Counted from the first letter of the stretch, positions 43,604 through 52,843 are shown. The stretch: DNA of 64,000 nt from SIG307 sp045596385 (GCA_045596385.1 JAZOCC010000028.1:34229-98228); one strand, 5' to 3'. Notes: a model not told the origin generated them from the sequence alone. Translations and numbers: made by a program.

Positions 43604-45109
43604 CTAGCGTTCACCCACCTTTCCGTTCCCGACCTGTTCCCAGGCGGTCGGGAACTTACCGCGAAGCTCCTCATAACCTTCCGCCGCCGTAAACAACGTT
43701 TCCTCGCAAAAGGCGTTTCCGATCAACTGCAACCCTATCGGCAATCCTTCTGCGTCTACACCGCACGGTACACTGAGAGCCGGAAGTCCCGCCAAATTTA
43801 CCGCCACCGTATCCGCATCCTGCAAATACATCAAGAGCGGATCCTTTAAGGCAGTACCAAACTTTGGCGCCGTGGTCGGCGCCGTCGGCGTCAAAATACA
43901 ATCGTAAGAACCAAACACCATTTCAAAAGCATCCCGTATCAGCCGTCTGACCTTTAACGCTTTCAAATAATAGGCATCGTAATACCCCTCACTTAACGCA
44001 AAGGAGCCCAGTAGAATACGACGCTTTACCTCTTCTCCAAAACCTTCGGACCGGCTCTTTACATACAAGTCATGAAGCTTCTCCGCTTCATCGGTCCGGT
44101 ATCCGTACTTTACGCCGTCAAACCTGGACAGATTGGAGCTTGCCTCCGCACAGGCGATAATATAATACGCAGCCACAGCACAATCCGCAATCGGAAGGGA
44201 TATTTCCTCCACAACAGCACCGTTCCGCGCCAATAGCTTTACCGCACTTTTTACAGCCTCCCGGACCTCTTCCCGGGTGTCCTCTCCCAGATACTCCTTC
44301 GGTACCGCAAACCGCATCCCTTTGAGTTTTTCTATCCGTTCTTCGGCATTAGGTTCATGTCCCAGTGTTTTTGTAACATCACGCTTTGCGGTAGTGGCAT
44401 CCTTTTCATCCCAACCGGCAATGCATTCATACAAAGCCCGGCAATCCGCCACGGTCCGGCCGATCGGCCCAATCTGATCCATAGAAGAGGCATAGGCTAC
44501 CAATCCGTAGCGTGATACTCTGCCATAGGTGGGTTTTAACCCCACTACGCCACAAAAGGCCGCCGGCTGCCTAACGGAACCTCCCGTATCGGTTCCCAAC
44601 GCAAGCGGAACCTCACCCGCTGCCACCGCCGCACAGGAGCCACCGGAGGAACCGCCCGGCACATAACTCATATTCCACGGATTTCTCGTCAAATGAAAAG
44701 CAGATGTTTCCGTCGTACTTCCCATGGCAAATTCATCCATATTTGTTTTTCCGAGAACAATCATACCGGCATCCTGTAATCGCTGCACTACTGTCGCATC
44801 ATAAGCCGGTACAAAATGCTCCAGCATCTTTGATGCACAGGTCGTTCGCAGGCCCCTGGTACAAATATTATCCTTTATGGCAATCGGTACGCCGGCAAGA
44901 GGCCCCGCATAACGACCGCTCCGGATGCCTTTTTGTACCTCATCCATCCGTTGCTCCAGTTGCATATCGTTTATGGTTAAAAAAGCTCCGATTCCCGGCT
45001 CCTTTTCCGTGATTTTCTTTTGTAACGCAGAAACCGTCTCCGTCACACCCAATGCTTTACTCTTTATTTTTTCACTCATTGCCCTTACGGACATCTGTAA
45101 CAACTCCAT
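43604..45109 (-). CDS. gatA: Asp-tRNA(Asn)/Glu-tRNA(Gln) amidotransferase subunit A
   Basis: 501 residues of the amidase that releases ammonia from glutamine. The Ser-cisSer-Lys triad is visible: Lys in AIKDNICT, the serines in GGSSGGSCAAVAAG and GTDTGGSVRQPA. The C-terminal LPALSVPCGVDAEGLPIGLQLIG is typical. AAGGAGGGG precedes the ATG. Middle gene of gatC-gatA-gatB. Confidence 0.98.
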   Translation of the reverse strand: MELLQMSVRAMSEKIKSKALGVTETVSALQKKITEKEPGIGAFLTINDMQLEQRMDEVQKGIRSGRYAGPLAGVPIAIKDNICTRGLRTTCASKMLEHFVPAYDATVVQRLQDAGMIVLGKTNMDEFAMGSTTETSAFHLTRNPWNMSYVPGGSSGGSCAAVAAGEVPLALGTDTGGSVRQPAAFCGVVGLKPTYGRVSRYGLVAYASSMDQIGPIGRTVADCRALYECIAGWDEKDATTAKRDVTKTLGHEPNAEERIEKLKGMRFAVPKEYLGEDTREEVREAVKSAVKLLARNGAVVEEISLPIADCAVAAYYIIACAEASSNLSRFDGVKYGYRTDEAEKLHDLYVKSRSEGFGEEVKRRILLGSFALSEGYYDAYYLKALKVRRLIRDAFEMVFGSYDCILTPTAPTTAPKFGTALKDPLLMYLQDADTVAVNLAGLPALSVPCGVDAEGLPIGLQLIGNAFCEETLFTAAEGYEELRGKFPTAWEQVGNGKVGER

Positions 45110-45121
45110 GATTTCCCCTCC

Positions 45122-45409
45122 TTATACGGTTTTCGGCACCACCGGACAATCATTACGCTGCTCCGGCACATTTGCCATGGTCTGCTCTTTCCCATCCGGA
45201 TTTATAATAACATCTTCCCTAAGAGTCCATTCCCCCGGTTCTCCGTGGGAAAGCGGCAATACACCATCCGTATCTATTTCATTTAGCTTCTCCGTATACA
45301 AAAGAAGCTTTTCCATCTCATTCATGGTCCATCCCCGTTCGGACGCATCGATTTTTAGCTTTGCCAGAAGCTCTGCCTTCTCCAAAACCGCCTCATCGAT
45401 TTTTATCAT
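45122..45409 (-). CDS. gatC: Asp-tRNA(Asn)/Glu-tRNA(Gln) amidotransferase subunit C
   Basis: 95 residues from ATG 45409 (CGGAGGTG upstream), which tethers GatA and GatB. LEKAELLAKLKIDASER and the later LSHGEPG region are typical; the C-terminal strand is NDCPVVPKTV. First gene of gatCAB; together the complex amidates mischarged Glu-tRNA(Gln) and/or Asp-tRNA(Asn). Confidence 0.93.
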   Translation of the reverse strand: MIKIDEAVLEKAELLAKLKIDASERGWTMNEMEKLLLYTEKLNEIDTDGVLPLSHGEPGEWTLREDVIINPDGKEQTMANVPEQRNDCPVVPKTV

Positions 45410-45514
45410 ATGACACACCTCCGTTCTACCCATATTCTACCTGAACCTCCGATAGAAGTAAATGATAAATTACTACTACACATACAAGGCTTTCCTGTTC
45501 ATTCCCCAAAATAG

Positions 45515-45565
45515 AAAGGGGAACATACACTTATTTTAGCAAATAATCTGTATGTTCCCCCTTTT
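45515..45565 (-). terminator. Terminator of the lipoprotein gene at 45613
   Basis: 12-bp stem GGGGAACATACA/TGTATGTTCCCC with a 19-nt loop, ending in TTTCTATTTT on the minus strand, about 50 nt after the stop. Confidence 0.75.
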
Positions 45566-45612
45566 CCCGTTACTTTATAACCGAAGGGAATACTCTTCCC
45601 TGCATGCTACAA

Positions 45613-46872
45613 TTACTCTTCCTCTGCCACCAAATCCATAATGGTATCGTCCACATCTTCCCATGCCGTATCGGAAAGCACGGTATCCTCCAAATCCACA
45701 TTATAGGTACGTTCTACCGCATCTAACGTGCCTGCGGAAGCAGCGTTCTTCTCCAATACCGCAATCATCAGCTCCGTATATTCCTTCTCCAGAGCATCAT
45801 ACTCTTCGTAAGAAATATTCTCATAATCCACGTCAAAATACTTGGTATTGAACGCATCGGTTGCCTCAAATAAATCCTCATCGATTACATAGAAGAAATC
45901 CGTCGGATAAAGGGTTACGGTCATAGTTCCTTCCTTAAAGGCATTAACATCCACACTCTTTACCTCCCACTTTACCTTGGAAAGAACCGTCTTTGCCACC
46001 TCTTTCACACGATTCTTCACATCAGTGGTAATATACTCCTCGGTAATATCAATATAGTACAGCAGGCACTCTGCAAAATAATCGATTTCTGCATCATAAA
46101 GTTCCTGTGCACCTTCTAAGGAATCCATATTCATGCTTATGTAATCCTCATAATCAGCGTAGAAGCTGGCCTTCATAGCCGCATCAAAGTAGAACTCCGC
46201 TGCACCTTCCACACCCTTCTGGCTCACCATAGTATCCCAGTAATCTCCCGCCGGAACCATACCGTATCTTACGCTGGAAAACGGGTGAATCGTATAATCA
46301 TTATCCACTGCACCTAATTCTGCATAACACTGACCCAGTTCGTCATCTGCGAAGTAATAAGTAAACTCCTTATAGCTCTTTTCATCATCCATTACATCCG
46401 GCTCACCATACGCTTCCAATATCTCTGCCGGCTTATTTCTTTTAGTAATACCCTGCGGGAATACCACATCCACCTCCGTGGTAGACATATACAAGGAATA
46501 TACGATACACTCTTCTACCGGAGCCGCCTCGTCGGAATCATTGTACACCGTCATTCTGACATACTTCTCGTTTTCCTGATCAAACAACTCGAATTCCGTG
46601 CTGGTATAATACGGGTCCAGACGAAAATCCGCAACGTTATCATAACTGGAAGACACATGCCAGCCGTTGTTTAACCAATCGGAAATCGGCATCGGGAACT
46701 GATAAATCACACCATCGATGACAAACTGACCGCTGGTAATCTCCTCGGATATCTTTGCGGCACTCTCTTCAATCCACTTGTCGTCATCCAATTCCAAATT
46801 CATACCGGAGCAACCGGCAAAACTCAGTGCCAATACCATAACCAGGCACATCATCATACGTACTTTCTTCAT
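45613..46872 (-). CDS. Lipoprotein of unknown function (DUF5105-like C-terminus)
   Basis: 419 residues. Lipoprotein signal with lipobox SFAGC after MKKVRMMMCLVMVLAL. The mature protein is very acidic. It has an N-terminal beta-rich part (QFPMPISDWLNNGW and a DSD-rich segment) and a C-terminal helical half (YFAECLLYYIDITEEYITTDVKNR) resembling DUF5105-type lipoproteins of clostridia. Function unknown; exposed at the cell surface. AAAGGGAG precedes the ATG. Monocistronic, with its own terminator. Confidence 0.8.
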   Translation of the reverse strand: MKKVRMMMCLVMVLALSFAGCSGMNLELDDDKWIEESAAKISEEITSGQFVIDGVIYQFPMPISDWLNNGWHVSSSYDNVADFRLDPYYTSTEFELFDQENEKYVRMTVYNDSDEAAPVEECIVYSLYMSTTEVDVVFPQGITKRNKPAEILEAYGEPDVMDDEKSYKEFTYYFADDELGQCYAELGAVDNDYTIHPFSSVRYGMVPAGDYWDTMVSQKGVEGAAEFYFDAAMKASFYADYEDYISMNMDSLEGAQELYDAEIDYFAECLLYYIDITEEYITTDVKNRVKEVAKTVLSKVKWEVKSVDVNAFKEGTMTVTLYPTDFFYVIDEDLFEATDAFNTKYFDVDYENISYEEYDALEKEYTELMIAVLEKNAASAGTLDAVERTYNVDLEDTVLSDTAWEDVDDTIMDLVAEEE

Positions 46873-46949
46873 AATTACTCTCCCTTTGTTAATAAATTTT
46901 CAAACAGCAAAAGGGATTATAGCACTATACGTGAGAGAAAGCAAGCAAA

Positions 46950-46995
46950 AAATAAAAGGGTATCCAAACGTCATCCGACGGAAAGGATACCCCTC
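46950..46995 (-). terminator. Terminator of the chemoreceptor gene
   Basis: 8-bp stem GGGTATCC/GGATACCC (46958-46965 and 46985-46992), followed by TTTTATTTTTT on the minus strand, immediately after the stop at 47010. Confidence 0.85.
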
Positions 46996-47009
46996 TGTTT
47001 ATTTTGTTT

Positions 47010-49049
47010 TTAAACAATCAAACTATCCACATTGTTTCTGTCAACCACAGAAACACGGCAATGAATGATGTCGCTCGGGAACTTCTCACCCGCTGCAAGA
47101 TGATTGTAGAGCCAGATAACCGGATCGTGACCCTGACCGAAGGAATCCTGACCTACGGTACATGCAATAATGCCTTTCTTGATGTAGGAAATAATCTCCG
47201 GATCCGTATCAAAGGCATACAACTGAACCTTACCTGCTTTTCCGCTGTCTTCAACCGCTCTTGCTGCAGAGCATGGGAATCCGTTGGTAATAAACAATGC
47301 TTTCACATCCGGATTGTTCCTTAAGCACTCTACGGTACGCGCATATACATCTTCATCGTTATCAAGAATGAGAACCTCTTCCGCAATCTTAATTCCGCCG
47401 CAGTTCTTAAGCTCAGCCTTAAAGCTGTTATAACGCTCCGCATTGGAACCGATTTCCAAATCACCGTATAAAATTGCAACCTGTCCCGATTTACCTAAAT
47501 CCTTTGCCACAGACTGTGCGGCAATAAGTCCAGGCTCTGCAGGATCCGGACACAGACACGCTACTCTTGCGATTTCCGGCGGACAGTCACAGTTATATAC
47601 CATAACCTTAACACCCTTTTCAATGGCTTTTTCCGCATATTCCATCGTATTCATCCAGCCCGGGAAAATCAAACCGTCAAACTTCTGCTGAATTGCTCGT
47701 TCAATCGCTTCAATAACCTGCTCGTTCATATCTCTGTTAGGCAGAATCGGTACAAACTCACCGACACCACCGACCGACTCCAATTCCTTCGCCGCATAGC
47801 TAGCACCACGACCAACGCCATACCAGAACTCATTATCATACATACTTAACAGCATAATCTTAACCGGCTTAGCCTTTTTTGATTTCGAAGGAACAATTGC
47901 GGTATTGTACTGACCGAGCAAGCCCTGAATACTCTTTAACATACTTCCCAGTTTCTCGGTATGAGAAGCAATCTCGCTCGACTCTGCTGCAACTTCTTCG
48001 GAAACCGCAGCAATTTCCGATGTATTTTCACTGATTGCCTGTGAAGTTTCAAACAACATCGCTGCTTTATTCTTCGTCTCTGCTGTATTATTTGTCATAA
48101 TGACAAATTTCTGTGAAACATCTGCCATCATATTGTGAATCTCGTTGGATTGCTTATTAATGGAACGGAAGGAACTGTTTACCTGTTCAAAAGTCTCTGT
48201 ACTTCTGCTAAATGTTGTTTCACAGGCACGTATACTTTCGTTTACCTGTTCACTGCTGCTGATAATCTCCTGCACAATCTTATTGATGGTATCCATACCA
48301 TCCTTGGTTTTATTGGACATCTCACCCATCTCATCCGCAACCACCGCAAATCCCTTACCGGACTGTCCGGCTCTGGCCGCTTCAATTGAAGCATTCAACG
48401 CCAACAACTTCAATTGGTTAGATATACCGATAATAAAATCACCGACTTCTTCAATCTTTTTAATGTCGGAATTAAAGCGGTTCAATATCTGGTCAATGTT
48501 ACTCAACTCTTTCGACATGGCACTCATGTCGCCTTCATATCCCTCCAGATTTGCAATACCTTCATCGCAGTTGGTTACGGTAACATCCAACAGGGAACGT
48601 ATCGATTGCATGGAGTTCTCCACATTTTTCATCTGTTCACTGTTCGCCTCGATTAATTCCAGATTGTCCTTTACCAATTCGAATTGTTCCGAGGTCTTCC
48701 CCGCCACAACGGTAACACCGCTTGCAATCTGTTCGTTTCCTACCTGATTTGCATCCGCACTCTTTGACAAAACATCAATCGCATCCGAAAGTACAATAAC
48801 ATTACCCTTCGTAGCCTCTACAAATGTCATCAAATTGCTCTTGATTGCATTAACAGATCCGGCGATGACATTCGAGGTACTTTTTCCTTCCCCCACCTTA
48901 ATGTCCTCTACATTTAATTTTCCGTGTACAATCTGTCGGCTCTTTTCCAAAATGTCATTGTAAGCCCGGTCATTTTTCACTAACAGGAAAATCAGGAAAG
49001 CAATGGCCAGAAGTTCAACAACAGCCAATATCAGTAAAAAAGTCTCCAT
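47010..49049 (-). CDS. Methyl-accepting chemotaxis protein with C-terminal periplasmic-binding-protein domain
   Basis: 679 residues. A single membrane helix at residues 3-24, then the MCP signalling coiled coil (60-385) with the hairpin-tip motif ASIEAARAGQSGKGFAVVADE, then a type-1 sugar-binding-protein fold (394-679; FAFDTDPEIISYIKKGIIACTV-type core, FPGWMN, FITNGFP). No second membrane segment lies between the MCP and binding domains, so the binding domain is predicted to be cytoplasmic, the reverse of normal receptors. It may sense an intracellular sugar or metabolite. Co-regulation by a palindrome over its -10 is possible. Not adjacent to other chemotaxis genes here. Confidence 0.85.
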   Translation of the reverse strand: METFLLILAVVELLAIAFLIFLLVKNDRAYNDILEKSRQIVHGKLNVEDIKVGEGKSTSNVIAGSVNAIKSNLMTFVEATKGNVIVLSDAIDVLSKSADANQVGNEQIASGVTVVAGKTSEQFELVKDNLELIEANSEQMKNVENSMQSIRSLLDVTVTNCDEGIANLEGYEGDMSAMSKELSNIDQILNRFNSDIKKIEEVGDFIIGISNQLKLLALNASIEAARAGQSGKGFAVVADEMGEMSNKTKDGMDTINKIVQEIISSSEQVNESIRACETTFSRSTETFEQVNSSFRSINKQSNEIHNMMADVSQKFVIMTNNTAETKNKAAMLFETSQAISENTSEIAAVSEEVAAESSEIASHTEKLGSMLKSIQGLLGQYNTAIVPSKSKKAKPVKIMLLSMYDNEFWYGVGRGASYAAKELESVGGVGEFVPILPNRDMNEQVIEAIERAIQQKFDGLIFPGWMNTMEYAEKAIEKGVKVMVYNCDCPPEIARVACLCPDPAEPGLIAAQSVAKDLGKSGQVAILYGDLEIGSNAERYNSFKAELKNCGGIKIAEEVLILDNDEDVYARTVECLRNNPDVKALFITNGFPCSAARAVEDSGKAGKVQLYAFDTDPEIISYIKKGIIACTVGQDSFGQGHDPVIWLYNHLAAGEKFPSDIIHCRVSVVDRNNVDSLIV

Positions 49050-49086
49050 AAACGTGCATCCCCTTTCAGTTTTAATCCTTCCTAAA

Positions 49087-49113
49087 AATATGTTATATAC
49101 ATTATAACATATT
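49087..49113 (-). promoter_or_regulatory. Palindrome overlapping the chemoreceptor -10 box
   Basis: AATATGTTAT/ATAACATATT, 10-bp perfect arms with a 7-nt centre, spanning the TATAAT at 49101-49106 (minus strand). Only a weak -35 is visible, which fits an activator- or repressor-controlled promoter. Confidence 0.5.
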
Positions 49114-49173
49114 TCCCCTCAAAATAACAGATAAATTTTGAAAATTTTTCATATTTTTTTGAAAAAAAACATA

Positions 49174-49209
49174 AAAAATTGAAGAACCCTACTTATGGTA
49201 AGGTTCTTC
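49174..49209 (-). terminator. Terminator of the helD gene
   Basis: 8-bp stem GAAGAACC/GGTTCTTC (49182-49209) with a 12-nt loop, followed by AATTTTTT on the minus strand, 29 nt after the helD stop. Confidence 0.8.
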
Positions 49210-49238
49210 CTAACTTTTTTTTGAACGGCAGACCTACT

Positions 49239-52200
49239 TTACATCAAATGCTTATACAAATGCAGATTCTTCTCGATACTTCCACCGAACAAAACATAAT
49301 AGTCGATCTGCTTTTCTTCTTCTGTACAGATGTACTGCCCGTACATTCCCACACCGCAAAATGCCACCGTATGCTCTGCGGAAACCGAAATGCCGTATCC
49401 TTTTTGTGAAAGCAGAAGCGGCATCCTCTTTCGCTTTCCTCCGATAGAAATATAGCGTGCTTTCCCGTTTACCTGTTGCAAATCATCATCCAGGATTCCT
49501 TTTGCAACCAGCTTTTCATTCTTTGCCCATTCAAAGTAAGTCCAAGTTTTTGAGAGTTCCGGCTCTATCTGACGCGGTTCTTTTCCTGATTCTTTGAAAA
49601 GAACAATTCCTTTCGCGTCCAAAAAGGTAAGTGCTCCGCTCTTTTTCTCAATGCACACCGCAAGCTTTTTCGTGGCAACTTCATATACGTTTGCATTTTC
49701 CCTGGTAGTAAACGAGGCTTTTTCTTCTCCTGTATACTTCCAATTTCCGTCCGCAAAGGAATCCGTCTGTCCTCTGACAAACTGTACCCGTACAATTTCT
49801 TCTGTAAGAGGTGTCACCCGGAGGATTCCGTAGCTGCTTACAAAATCCACAAAAGTCTTTGATTTCTTTATCCAACGTACCCCGCAGTCAATCCTGCCGT
49901 GCCCCTTCGGTGCTATTTTCTCTGCTTGTACAAGAGAATTAAACGGATATGGTGATGTATTGATTTCCTGTTCCGTTTCCGAAAACTCCGGTATCTTTCC
50001 GACCGATTTTTTCTGTAGCTTTTGTAACGGTGCTTCATCCGCTTTTGGGATTGTTTTTCCCACTGCGCTTGCAGCTATTCTTTCACTTGTTCTTTCTGTT
50101 GCTTTCTCCGGCTCTTTCGGCTGATTCAACCCATAGCGTTTTGTTGTACGCTCCAGAATTTTGGCAAGCTCGTCCTGCTTTTTTTCCTCCGTAATCTTCG
50201 GAATCACACGAGGTGTTGCTACCCGCAAAGTGTCCTGCAGCCTTTCCAAGGAATTCAGTCTTTTTTCTTCTGACACAGGAGTTGCAATCAGCTCCGTCAT
50301 GTCATGCAAATGCACCACTGCCAGTTCATGCAAGGCTCTGGTAGCCGCCACATACAGTAACTTTACATACCGGTCTTCCGCCGGATAATTCTCTTTCGAC
50401 GGATGATACAATAATACGGCATCAAATTCCAGACCCTTCGTATATTCCACCGGAAGAACCATAACGCCCTCATCAAATACAGCGGTTTCCGGATTATTAT
50501 CCGCCAATAACATCTCTTTGCCAAGCATCCGGGTTACATCGGCGGTTTCCTGTTCATCGGCACAAATCACCGCAATCGTTCCGTGACCTTCCTTCTTCCA
50601 TCTTTCGATGACATTTACCACCGCCCGGTTCATTTCTTCTTCGGTATCATATGCCGACATCCTCACCGGATTTCCGTGACGCAGAATCGGCTCTGCCGGA
50701 TAAATCGAAAAACTGCCATGGCGTAGAATCTCCGTAGCAAATTCCGATATCTCTACCGTATTACGATAGCTTTTTTTCAAAATGCCAAAGTTATCATAAT
50801 CTCCGGTCAGGATTAGTTTGCGCAACTCCTCCCAATCGTTTAACCCATACCCGTAATGTATATTCTGGGAAACATCTCCCATAATCGTATACGTACAGCC
50901 TCTGAGGCAGTATGCAAGGGTAGCATATACCATCATACCGAAATCCTGTGCCTCATCAATGATAACATGGGACGCTTCACGGATCGGGTCGATTTCCTTA
51001 ATCCTCTTGTACAAATAAGCCAGCGCCGCAAGGTCATACACATCATAGTTCCCGTGTTTCACAAATATTTTGCTACCACATTTCCTCTGACTTTCCAAAA
51101 ACTCTTCGTACAGTTCGAACAAAGACCCCTTCCATTCATCTCTTCCGAAATGAACTTTACAACTTCTGTTCAGCTCTTTCTTCTCCTCTGGCGTATAAGA
51201 AATGGACTTTCCGGTGAGTTCATTTTCCAGCTTACTTAACAACCATTCATTCAGGGCATTTATTTTTGCCTGCACCGACAGTTGCGGGTTACTCTTTCTG
51301 TAATTCTCAATGGAGTTCTTCTCTAAAAGCACCGTTCCGTTCTTTTCAATCACTACCGATTCCGTCGGTATTACCTTTGCCTCATATTCTTCACAAAAGG
51401 CTTCCAGTTTATGAAACCACGCATATTCGCCTTTCCGGTATGCCTCTTTATCATTCGGATCGGTCGCCACAATTTTATACTTTTTATCGTCCCAATCCTC
51501 ATAAAGCAAACGGGTAAGCAACTGCTCCATGGTCATCTGCGAAACACCGTATACATCCAATTCCGGCAGTACCCCGGTAATATAGTTTAACAAAATACGA
51601 TTGCTTCCCACAATATAAAAATCAACCGGACGAAACTGCTCGTAGTTATACAGAATATAAGATATACGATGCATTGCCACCGTTGTTTTTCCGGAACCGG
51701 CCACTCCCTGCACGATTAAATTCGTCTTCGGAGACATCCGGATAATCGCATTTTGTTCTTTTTGTATGGTTCCGATAATTTCTCCCAGCACGGCTCGTTT
51801 ACTCTTTGCCAAAAACTTTGTGAGAAGGTCATCGTTTGCAACAATATCCGAATCAAAGAAATCAATCAGTTTATCTTCTTCTATTTCGTAAGTACGTTTC
51901 CTGAATAAGTCAATCTCGTGAATTCTTGTCTCGTTTTCTGCAATATCCTTCACCTCATAGGTACAGGTTCCCAGAGCATTCTCATAATATACCGATGCAA
52001 TGGGTGCTCTCCAGTCAATAACCAGCGGATCCACTCCATCCTCTGAAATCCCCACACGTCCCACATAATAAGATTCCGGTTCCGCAACTCCTTCCGCTGT
52101 AAAATCGATTCGTCCGAAGTACGGCTTTTTACGAGCCTTGATACTACGAAACATCTCCCGGTTGCTTTCCTGATACATTGCCTCCGTGTTATTCCATAGA

Positions 52201-52367
52201 GCCTGTGCTTCTTTGTCTCTGGAGTCAAAGGTTTCCAACATTTCCTTCAGTTGTTCCGATAACCCCTCTTGACGTTTCTTCGTTCTCTCCAGATTATTCT
52301 GTGCAACTTCCAGGATCTTTTTCAACTGCTGCTCTTCTGCTTCCCTGTCGGTTCCGAGTACTTTCAT
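49239..52367 (-). CDS. helD: HelD-type UvrD-family helicase with a C-terminal GH31 N-domain-like extension
   Basis: 1,042 residues from ATG 52367 (AAGGAGAA 8 nt upstream; the longer frame to 52526 has no site). Residues 1-720 are a HelD ATPase: N-terminal coiled coil, YFGRIDF and DWRAPIASVYY, Walker A GVAGSGKTT (221-229), DEAQDF (471-476), GLEFDAV and LYVAATRA. HelD removes stalled RNA polymerase from DNA in Firmicutes. After a basic/acidic linker (~721-815), residues 815-1042 form a separate beta-rich module. Its pattern (LTEEIVRVQF, KKSGALTFLDAKGIVLFKE, LLLSQKGYGI, IDYYVLFGGSIEKNLHLYKHL) matches the N-terminal beta-sandwich of GH31 alpha-glucosidases. The GH31 catalytic barrel is absent. 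Confidence 0.88.
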   Translation of the reverse strand: MKVLGTDREAEEQQLKKILEVAQNNLERTKKRQEGLSEQLKEMLETFDSRDKEAQALWNNTEAMYQESNREMFRSIKARKKPYFGRIDFTAEGVAEPESYYVGRVGISEDGVDPLVIDWRAPIASVYYENALGTCTYEVKDIAENETRIHEIDLFRKRTYEIEEDKLIDFFDSDIVANDDLLTKFLAKSKRAVLGEIIGTIQKEQNAIIRMSPKTNLIVQGVAGSGKTTVAMHRISYILYNYEQFRPVDFYIVGSNRILLNYITGVLPELDVYGVSQMTMEQLLTRLLYEDWDDKKYKIVATDPNDKEAYRKGEYAWFHKLEAFCEEYEAKVIPTESVVIEKNGTVLLEKNSIENYRKSNPQLSVQAKINALNEWLLSKLENELTGKSISYTPEEKKELNRSCKVHFGRDEWKGSLFELYEEFLESQRKCGSKIFVKHGNYDVYDLAALAYLYKRIKEIDPIREASHVIIDEAQDFGMMVYATLAYCLRGCTYTIMGDVSQNIHYGYGLNDWEELRKLILTGDYDNFGILKKSYRNTVEISEFATEILRHGSFSIYPAEPILRHGNPVRMSAYDTEEEMNRAVVNVIERWKKEGHGTIAVICADEQETADVTRMLGKEMLLADNNPETAVFDEGVMVLPVEYTKGLEFDAVLLYHPSKENYPAEDRYVKLLYVAATRALHELAVVHLHDMTELIATPVSEEKRLNSLERLQDTLRVATPRVIPKITEEKKQDELAKILERTTKRYGLNQPKEPEKATERTSERIAASAVGKTIPKADEAPLQKLQKKSVGKIPEFSETEQEINTSPYPFNSLVQAEKIAPKGHGRIDCGVRWIKKSKTFVDFVSSYGILRVTPLTEEIVRVQFVRGQTDSFADGNWKYTGEEKASFTTRENANVYEVATKKLAVCIEKKSGALTFLDAKGIVLFKESGKEPRQIEPELSKTWTYFEWAKNEKLVAKGILDDDLQQVNGKARYISIGGKRKRMPLLLSQKGYGISVSAEHTVAFCGVGMYGQYICTEEEKQIDYYVLFGGSIEKNLHLYKHLM

Positions 52368-52498
52368 TTGACTTTTCTCCTTCTCTTTGCAAGTTTTTGC
52401 ACATCCCGTCACGAACACTGTTCTCCCGTCGCAAAATAATTCTAGCATTTTTTCAAAAAAAGGTATAGACTTGTAATATAAATTGTTGTATAATACAT

Positions 52499-52532
52499 AA
52501 TGAGGTGTGCGTAAAAATAGGCACACCTCATT
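52499..52532. terminator. Strong hairpin between helD and the toxin promoter
   Basis: Perfect 12-bp stem AATGAGGTGTGC/GCACACCTCATT with a 10-nt loop. T-rich sequence follows on the plus strand (TTATATTTTA). A plus-strand TATAAT at 52489-52494 lies directly before it, so a short plus-strand transcript may start and stop here. Otherwise it insulates helD from the toxin locus. Confidence 0.55.
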
Positions 52533-52552
52533 ATATTTTACTTAAATTCCAC

Positions 52553-52581
52553 TTGAACATTTGTTCGAATTATGGTATAAT
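52553..52581 (+). promoter_or_regulatory. Promoter of the toxin gene with LexA-like SOS box
   Basis: TTGAAC (52553-52558) and TATAAT (52576-52581), 17-bp spacer. The 14-mer TGAACATTTGTTCG (52554-52567) contains GAAC-N4-GTTC, the Gram-positive LexA (DinR) core, differing from the CGAACATATGTTCG-type consensus at two positions. It overlaps the -35, so LexA would block the promoter until DNA damage. Confidence 0.65.
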
Positions 52582-52607
52582 AATCTTAAGCAACCGTGTA
52601 CAAGGTG

Positions 52608-52646
52608 TTAGCCTCCCGGCTGATTACAGAAGGGAGGTGGTGCTAA
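52608..52646 (+). promoter_or_regulatory. Ribosome-binding-site-sequestering stem in the toxin leader
   Basis: CCTCCC (52612-52617) is complementary to the GGGAGG (52632-52637) of the toxin ribosome-binding site, and TTAGC (52608-52612) to GCTAA (52642-52646), which includes the A of the start codon. Intramolecular occlusion of translation is usual in type I toxin mRNAs. Confidence 0.55.
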
Positions 52647-52744
52647 TGATGACTACATACGAAGCGATTTCTCTAATGATTGCATTTGCTATGATGCTCA
52701 TTGCGCTGCTTGCCTACATAGATAGGAACAACAAGCGAAAATAA
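52646..52744 (+). CDS. Putative holin-like type I toxin
   Basis: 32-residue peptide starting MMTTYEAISLMIAF: a single membrane helix followed by the charged tail YIDRNNKRK. The TTYEAISLMIAFxMxxIALL pattern is that of the Hol_Tox/TxpA-like family of type I toxins, which kill or arrest the cell by inserting in the membrane. Strong AGGGAGGTGG site, ATG at 52646 (a second ATG follows). It is one of only two plus-strand genes in the window. A LexA-like box sits in its promoter, its ribosome-binding site is sequestered, and an antisense promoter faces it from downstream. Confidence 0.8.
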   Translation: MMTTYEAISLMIAFAMMLIALLAYIDRNNKRK

Positions 52745-52843
52745 ATAACCTCACCTATGTACTTAGCCCGTCGTAGGTGAGGTTATCATGAACCAAAATC
52801 TTCCGAGAGGTTAACCACCTTGTGTGGCGGTTGCTCTCTTTAT
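52735..52843 (-). ncRNA. Candidate antitoxin RNA, antisense to the toxin 3' UTR
   Basis: Predicted from the antisense promoter at 52850-52878 to a 13-bp perfect stem ATAACCTCACCTA/TAGGTGAGGTTAT (52745-52757 and 52774-52786), which on the minus strand is followed by TTATTTATTTTC. The RNA would be ~105 nt and complementary to the toxin mRNA 3' UTR and last codons, the RatA/TxpA arrangement. Ends are inferred from sequence. Confidence 0.6.
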
